A DNA stretch of 7,134 nucleotides, from the NCBI GenBank assembly GCA_947629605.1, contig CANREK010000069.1:1-7134 (forward strand). Direction: 5' to 3'. Source of the DNA: an uncultured Clostridia bacterium. Its GTDB lineage: Bacteria > Bacillota > Clostridia > Christensenellales > Borkfalkiaceae. Of this stretch, positions 4,852-7,134 are shown in pieces (the first letter of the stretch is position 1; the number at the start of each line of letters is the position of its first letter). The position numbers and the translations under genes were made by a program. The notes under the pieces were generated by a model that had not been told where the DNA came from, ran no database searches, and worked only from the letters and a program-made list of their open reading frames with translations.

Positions 4852-7134
4852 TTGAGTTTCTCCTTCCATTCGGAGATGAGCGCGAGCGCCTGCATGGGCG
4901 TGATGAGGTCGATGTCGATGCCGCGAAGCTCCTCTTTGAGATCGAGCGCCTCTTCCTCTTCCGTCTCCTCTTCCACGGGCGTCTCCCGCGTCTTATCCTT
5001 CTTTTCGAGCGTTCTCAAAATCGCCTTGGCGCGTGACGTCACGACCTCGGGGATCCCCGCGAGCGCAGCGACTTCCACGCCGAAGGAGCGAGACGCGCCA
5101 CCGCGCACGATCTTGCGGAGAAAGACGACGCTCCCCGCGATCTCGCGAACGCTGATCTTGTAATTTTTGACCCCTTCGAGCTTGCCTTCGAGTTCGGTCA
5201 GTTCGTGATAGTGGGTCGCAAAGAGCGTCTTGGCGCGGACATTCTGCGTCAGGTATTCGATGACCGCCCATGCGATGGAGAGCCCGTCAAAGGTGCTCGT
5301 CCCCCGCCCGACTTCGTCGAGGATGAGAAGGCTCTCTTCGGTGGCGTTCCTCACGATGTTGGCGACTTCCGTCATCTCCACCATAAAGGTACTTCTGTCC
5401 AAGATCAAGTTGTCGCTCGCGCCGATGCGGGTGAAGATCCTGTCGGTGAGCGGAACGACCGCCTTCCTTGCGGGCACAAAACAGCCGATGTGCGCCATAA
5501 AGACGATGAGAGCATTCTGGCGAAGATAGGTGCTCTTGCCCGCCATGTTGGGGCCCGTGAGGATCATCGTGCGGTTCTCGCCGTTATCGAGAATGCAGTC
5601 GTTGGGCACGAAACGTTCCTTGGAGAGCGCCTCGACGACGGGATGTCTCCCCTCTGTGATTTCGAGCGCACCCCCCTTGACGAGGATCGGGCGGGTGTAC
5701 TTGTTTTCCTTTGCGACCGTTGCAAAGGAGAGCAGAACGTCGAGCTTTGCGATCGCGCCCGCGATCTTTTGGAAAACGACGATGTTCTTTGCAAGAATTT
5801 CGAGCAGTTCGCCGTAGAGATGTTCTTCGAGGCGCTGTGCCTGATCGTCGCTGCCCAAAATTTTGGTTTCGAGCTCTTTGAGCTCCTCACTGATATACCG
5901 TTCTCCGTTGGCCAAGGTCTGTTTCCGCGTATAGGAATAGGGAACGCGGTCCTTGAAGGAGTTGCTGACTTCGATATAGTATCCGAAAACGCGATTATAG
6001 CCGACTTTGAGTGTCCTTATCCCCGTCTTTTCGCGCTCCCGCGCTTCGAGTTCGGTGAGAAGCGCCTTGCTCCGCGTCTTGACGTCGCGCAGGGAATCGA
6101 GCTGTTCGTTATAACCCGCTTTGATATAGCTGCCCTCTTTGAGCGTCGTGGCGGTCGGGGCGATGGCGCCGTCGATGAGGGCGCACATCTCCCGCGTGTC
6201 CGCAAGGTTGCTTGCAATGGAGGAGAGCAGTTTGGAATCGAAGCCCGCAAGCTGGAATTTGATGTTGGGCACGACGGCGAGCGACGCGGAGAGCGCGAGG
6301 CAGTCCCTCGGTTGAAGGTTTCCGTTGGAGATGCGCCCCGTGAGGCGTTCGATGTCGTGCATACCGCCGAGCATATCCGTGAGCCCCATGCGCACGACGC
6401 CCGCCTGAAAGAGCTCTTCCACGGCGTCGAGGCGTCCGTTGATGCGGTCGATGTCTTTGAGCGGGTTCAAGAGGATGGAAGAGAGCATTCTCCCTCCCAT
6501 GCCCGTCTGCGTTCTGTCGAGGAGCCAAAGGAGCGAGCCGTACTTTTTCCCCTCGCCGTTGCTCCTCAGAATTTCGAGATTGCGGATGGCGGAGGGATCG
6601 AGCGTCATGTTTCCCGAACTGTCGGCAACATGGAGAAAGTTGAAGTTTTTGAGCGCATGTTTCTGCGTTTCGAGAAGATAGGAGATGAGCGCACCCGTCG
6701 CGATCGCCGCGCCCGTATGGCCGCCGAGCCCGAGGGCGTCGATGGATGCCACGGAAAATTGTTCGCGCAGGCATTTTTCCGCACTCGCGAGATGGAAGGC
6801 ATACGGAAGATAGCAGGAGATGGGCGGAAGCGCCCCGCGCGTGACTTCCGCGCTGTCCTTTGTTTCAAAGAGGAATTCGTCGTTGGAGATGATCTCGGCG
6901 ACGGGCAGATCGACCAAGACGGAAAGGCACTTTTCGGCGCTCGGAAATTCGCCGCAGTTCATCTCCCCCGTCGTGAGATCCGCCCATGCCAAGGCGTAGA
7001 TGCCGTTGTTTTTATAGGCACAGACGATGTAGTTGTTTTTCTTTTCGTCGAGCAAGCTCTCCTCCGTCACCGTCCCCGCGGTGACGATGCGGATGACGTC
7101 CCGATCGACCATGCCCCTGCTCTCCTTGGGGTCG
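4848..7134 (-). CDS. mutS: DNA mismatch repair protein MutS, N-terminus off the right edge
   Basis: MutS recognises mispaired bases and, driven by ATP, recruits MutL. About 761 residues are visible. The frame stays open to the edge, and the first residues (DPKESRG, then MVDRDVIRIVTAGTVT) match the inside of MutS homologs. The Met codon at 7112 is therefore internal, and roughly the first 100 residues, including the mismatch-reading Phe-x-Glu motif, lie outside. In order there are the connector domain, the core with TGMGGRML (210-217), the lever/clamp region with FGYYIEVS (383-390) and KQTLANGERYISEELKELE (404-422), and the ATPase. ATPase motifs are Walker A GPNMAGKST (527-535), RSTFMVEMTE (580-589), Walker B LLILDE (602-607) and ATHYHEL (639-645). 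Two oddities are an Asp at 579 where the pre-STFM loop usually has Gly, and an acidic C-terminal tail without a clear QLSLF-like clamp motif. It is the first visible gene of the operon and its TGA overlaps the mutL ATG. Confidence 0.97.
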   Translation of the reverse strand, partial: DPKESRGMVDRDVIRIVTAGTVTEESLLDEKKNNYIVCAYKNNGIYALAWADLTTGEMNCGEFPSAEKCLSVLVDLPVAEIISNDEFLFETKDSAEVTRGALPPISCYLPYAFHLASAEKCLREQFSVASIDALGLGGHTGAAIATGALISYLLETQKHALKNFNFLHVADSSGNMTLDPSAIRNLEILRSNGEGKKYGSLLWLLDRTQTGMGGRMLSSILLNPLKDIDRINGRLDAVEELFQAGVVRMGLTDMLGGMHDIERLTGRISNGNLQPRDCLALSASLAVVPNIKFQLAGFDSKLLSSIASNLADTREMCALIDGAIAPTATTLKEGSYIKAGYNEQLDSLRDVKTRSKALLTELEAREREKTGIRTLKVGYNRVFGYYIEVSNSFKDRVPYSYTRKQTLANGERYISEELKELETKILGSDDQAQRLEEHLYGELLEILAKNIVVFQKIAGAIAKLDVLLSFATVAKENKYTRPILVKGGALEITEGRHPVVEALSKERFVPNDCILDNGENRTMILTGPNMAGKSTYLRQNALIVFMAHIGCFVPARKAVVPLTDRIFTRIGASDNLILDRSTFMVEMTEVANIVRNATEESLLILDEVGRGTSTFDGLSIAWAVIEYLTQNVRAKTLFATHYHELTELEGKLEGVKNYKISVREIAGSVVFLRKIVRGGASRSFGVEVAALAGIPEVVTSRAKAILRTLEKKDKTRETPVEEETEEEEALDLKEELRGIDIDLITPMQALALISEWKEKLK
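4860..4865 (-). promoter_or_regulatory. Ribosome binding site of mutL, inside the end of mutS
   Basis: AAGGAG on the minus strand lies 8 nt before the ATG at 4851. It is located after the alternative ATG at 4869, so it can serve only the downstream start. Confidence 0.85.

Noticed and set aside
4851..4869. Longer mutL beginning at the ATG at 4869
   Set aside because: The ribosome site AAGGAG lies inside that extension, and MIHLLTPEV matches the usual MutL N-terminus.
5033..5042. Palindrome GTGACGTCAC
   Set aside because: It encodes conserved residues near the MutS C-terminus and is single copy in the middle of a gene; no support for a binding site.
3940..5163. Long plus-strand open frame of 407 codons opposite mutL and mutS
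   Set aside because: It lies antisense to strongly supported MutL and MutS coding sequence and shows no recognisable domain. Long antisense frames are expected from the GC-rich codon use here.
7066..7085. Inverted repeat GTCACCG / CGGTGAC
   Set aside because: It lies inside conserved mutS codons for the TAGTVT segment, far from any gene boundary, and has no T tract; probably chance.
7110..7112. Met codon as the start of mutS
   Set aside because: The frame stays open to the edge with DPKESRG before it, matching the interior of MutS homologs, so the Met is internal.

Overview
The window looks like a chromosomal housekeeping stretch from a low-profile anaerobic Bacillota, most likely a Clostridia-type bacterium. 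The reasons are the gene order mutS-mutL-miaA followed by a PLP-dependent 'aluminium resistance / methionine gamma-lyase' family gene, an endonuclease-type MutL, and strong GGAGG-type ribosome binding sites. Coding GC is moderately high over most of the window (63% by hand count at 2641-2760). No phage, IS, CRISPR, tRNA or rRNA sequence was seen. All five genes lie on the minus strand, so they read from the right edge to the left edge.

Right to middle (7134 to 880): one compact operon. It opens with mutS, which runs off the right edge and lacks its N-terminal mismatch-reading part here. mutL follows with a 4-nt ATGA overlap, miaA with another ATGA overlap, and the PLP enzyme gene with an 11-nt overlap. 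MutS and MutL together perform DNA mismatch repair, with MutL expected to nick the DNA. MiaA prenylates A37 of tRNAs reading U-starting codons. The role of the PLP enzyme is not established. A strong intrinsic terminator at about 818-854 closes the operon. A possible weak promoter inside the AT-rich 3' end of miaA could give the PLP gene extra transcription.

Left (794 to 1): a separate transcription unit. A near-consensus promoter (TTGACA, 17 nt, TATCAT with an extended TG) drives a two-helix membrane-anchored SPFH (band 7/prohibitin-like) protein that runs off the left edge. Three 11-bp-phased copies of TGATATCA-like sequence cover the -10 and the inferred start of transcription. They look like the operator of a regulator not present in the window, and they are the most interesting signal here. 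The rest is ordinary conserved content, with some residue-level oddities in MutS and MutL. I saw no convincing novel multi-gene system.
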